Position numbers and translations under genes: made by a program
In this document: piece by piece, positions 62,995-64,000 of the stretch
Numbering within the stretch: the first letter of the stretch is position 1
How the letters are laid out: each line of letters starts with the position of its first letter
Notes under the pieces: model-generated
What the model was told of the DNA's origin: nothing
The model's input: only the letters and a program-made list of their open reading frames with translations
The model's database searches: none
NCBI RefSeq assembly: GCF_003987335.1
Contig: NZ_PIPK01000010.1
Coordinates: 1 to 64,000, forward strand
Direction: 5' to 3'
Source: Aliidiomarina maris
GTDB taxonomy: Bacteria > Pseudomonadota > Gammaproteobacteria > Enterobacterales > Alteromonadaceae
DNA: 64,000 nucleotides

Positions 62995-64000
62995 TTACAG
63001 CGCTTGTTTGCTGCGAATCGCTTGAATCACTTCTTGACGCTCGTCGTCACCTAAAGGAATTAAGCCAGCTTCTTCTAAAATGCTGCCAAAGCCCGAGGTC
63101 ATGTCACTTAGGTAGAACATCGCGAATTCCTGCAAGCCTGGGATAACACCAATGTGCTCGCCTTTGATATAGAAATACAACGGACGCGACACTGGGTATT
63201 CGCCTGAAATGATGTTATCGATAGTTGGAACCACACCTGACACAGTGGCAACCTGCAGACGGTCGCGGTTGCTTTCGTAGAAGCTTAAACCAAACACACC
63301 TACCGCATTACGGTTGGCTTCTAAACGCGCCAATGTTTCCGTGTAGTCACCTGCAATTTCAACTACGCGGCCGTCAGTACGCATTGCCAAACATACGTCG
63401 TTTTGGGCGCTTGAATCGAGTGCAGTAATTTCGCTGAATGCTTTACAGCCATCCAGAATCACTTTTTCTTCATAGACTTCGCGAGTACCGTGGTTCGAGC
63501 CTGGAATCGCCAGAAGAATGTCTTGGTCAGGTAATGACGAGTCAATTTGCGACCAGTTGGTATATGGATTCGCAACCATTTGACCATTTTGGGGCACCTG
63601 GCGTGCTTGGGCTAAAAATACATGTTTAGGCTCAAGTTTGAAGTCACCCGCACCAGCACGTGAAGCGAACACGATGCCGTCATAGCCGATTTTCACTTCA
63701 ATCACTTGGTTCACGCCGTTGGCATGGCAGTTAGCCAGTTCGTTCGGGCGAATGGCACGTGACGAGTTCGCGATATCGATGGTGTTTGCACCAACGCCCT
63801 GACAGAACTGACGTAAGCCGCCGCCAGAACCACCCGAGCCAACCACAGGCGTACGGAAACGACTGAAGTTGTTGCCAAACTCCTCGGCAGCAATTGAGCT
63901 AAACGGCAATACAGTCGATGAACCAGAAATTTGAATCACATCGCGTTGCTGCGCTTGCGCGCCAAATGCGGTTAAAGCTGCGGTGGCACATAGGATAGTC
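62995..64000 (-). CDS. pstS: Phosphate-binding protein PstS, 5' end beyond the window
   Basis: At least 334 residues are visible. The frame stays open to the right edge, where it encodes the end of a signal peptide (ATAALTAFGAQA before QQRDVIQISGSST), so the true start is outside. The mature protein has the phosphate loops ISGSSTVLPFSS, VGSGGSGGGLRQFCQG and IDIANSSRAI. It is the periplasmic receptor for the PstCAB permease. It belongs to the larger PstS type with GSNHGTREVYEEKV. Confidence 0.95.
   Translation of the reverse strand, partial: TILCATAALTAFGAQAQQRDVIQISGSSTVLPFSSIAAEEFGNNFSRFRTPVVGSGGSGGGLRQFCQGVGANTIDIANSSRAIRPNELANCHANGVNQVIEVKIGYDGIVFASRAGAGDFKLEPKHVFLAQARQVPQNGQMVANPYTNWSQIDSSLPDQDILLAIPGSNHGTREVYEEKVILDGCKAFSEITALDSSAQNDVCLAMRTDGRVVEIAGDYTETLARLEANRNAVGVFGLSFYESNRDRLQVATVSGVVPTIDNIISGEYPVSRPLYFYIKGEHIGVIPGLQEFAMFYLSDMTSGFGSILEEAGLIPLGDDERQEVIQAIRSKQAL

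Overview
The window looks like chromosomal DNA of a marine gammaproteobacterium of the Alteromonadales, most like Idiomarina or Pseudidiomarina. The evidence is the gene order ygfB-pepP-ubiH-ubiI next to gcvTHP, zapA followed by 6S RNA, the block pomAB / xseB-ispA-dxs / pgpA-thiL-nusB-ribH, a Na+-type flagellar motor, and enlarged PstC/PstA permeases. The placement rests on gene content and protein likeness only. No tRNA, rRNA or CRISPR array was seen.

Bases 1-5460 are the accessory part. They hold a CDF metal transporter, a membrane-anchored AlbA_2 protein, and a small integron-type cassette array without an integrase. Two 59-bp attC-like sites (2286-2344 and 2999-3057, 55 of 59 bases identical) each follow a type II toxin-antitoxin operon on the minus strand: brnT-brnA, then hicA-hicB. 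A lone core site with tandem direct repeats upstream (3588-3680) may be the remains of an attI site. Next comes an intact 1447-bp IS4-like element (4007-5453) with 18-bp ends and a 10-bp target duplication. It sits in the loop of what was the gcvP terminator.

Bases 5500-20970 are housekeeping genes: the glycine cleavage operon gcvT-gcvH-gcvP with a divergent LysR regulator, the ubiquinone hydroxylases ubiI and ubiH, pepP, ygfB, an 18-bp tandem repeat block, zapA, 6S RNA, a PH-domain protein with an exported amidohydrolase, fau, rpiA and serA.

Bases 20970-46350 hold phoB-phoR with a Pho box, an orphan histidine kinase, rdgC, an HDOD protein, srmB, a VanZ-like protein, thiI, pomA-pomB, xseB-ispA-dxs (isoprenoid precursors), ribH-nusB-thiL-pgpA, a run of envelope genes (DUF3014 protein, an internally deleted acyltransferase, an exported GNAT-like protein), yaaA, yajC-secD-secF, an FHA-type sigma-54 activator and a TRIC-type channel.

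Bases 46360-64000 hold the TIGR03546/TIGR03545 pair, hemH, a RimK-like ATP-grasp ligase followed by a GNAT acetyltransferase, a decayed EAL-domain fragment, a cysteine synthase, a cold-shock gene with a long leader, a CASTOR/POLLUX-type channel divergent from a BetT-like transporter, and the phosphate system pstS-pstC-pstA-pstB-phoU. Pho-box repeats lie before pstC. PstS runs off the right edge. PhoB/PhoR and Pst/PhoU together form a nearly complete phosphate-starvation module within the window.
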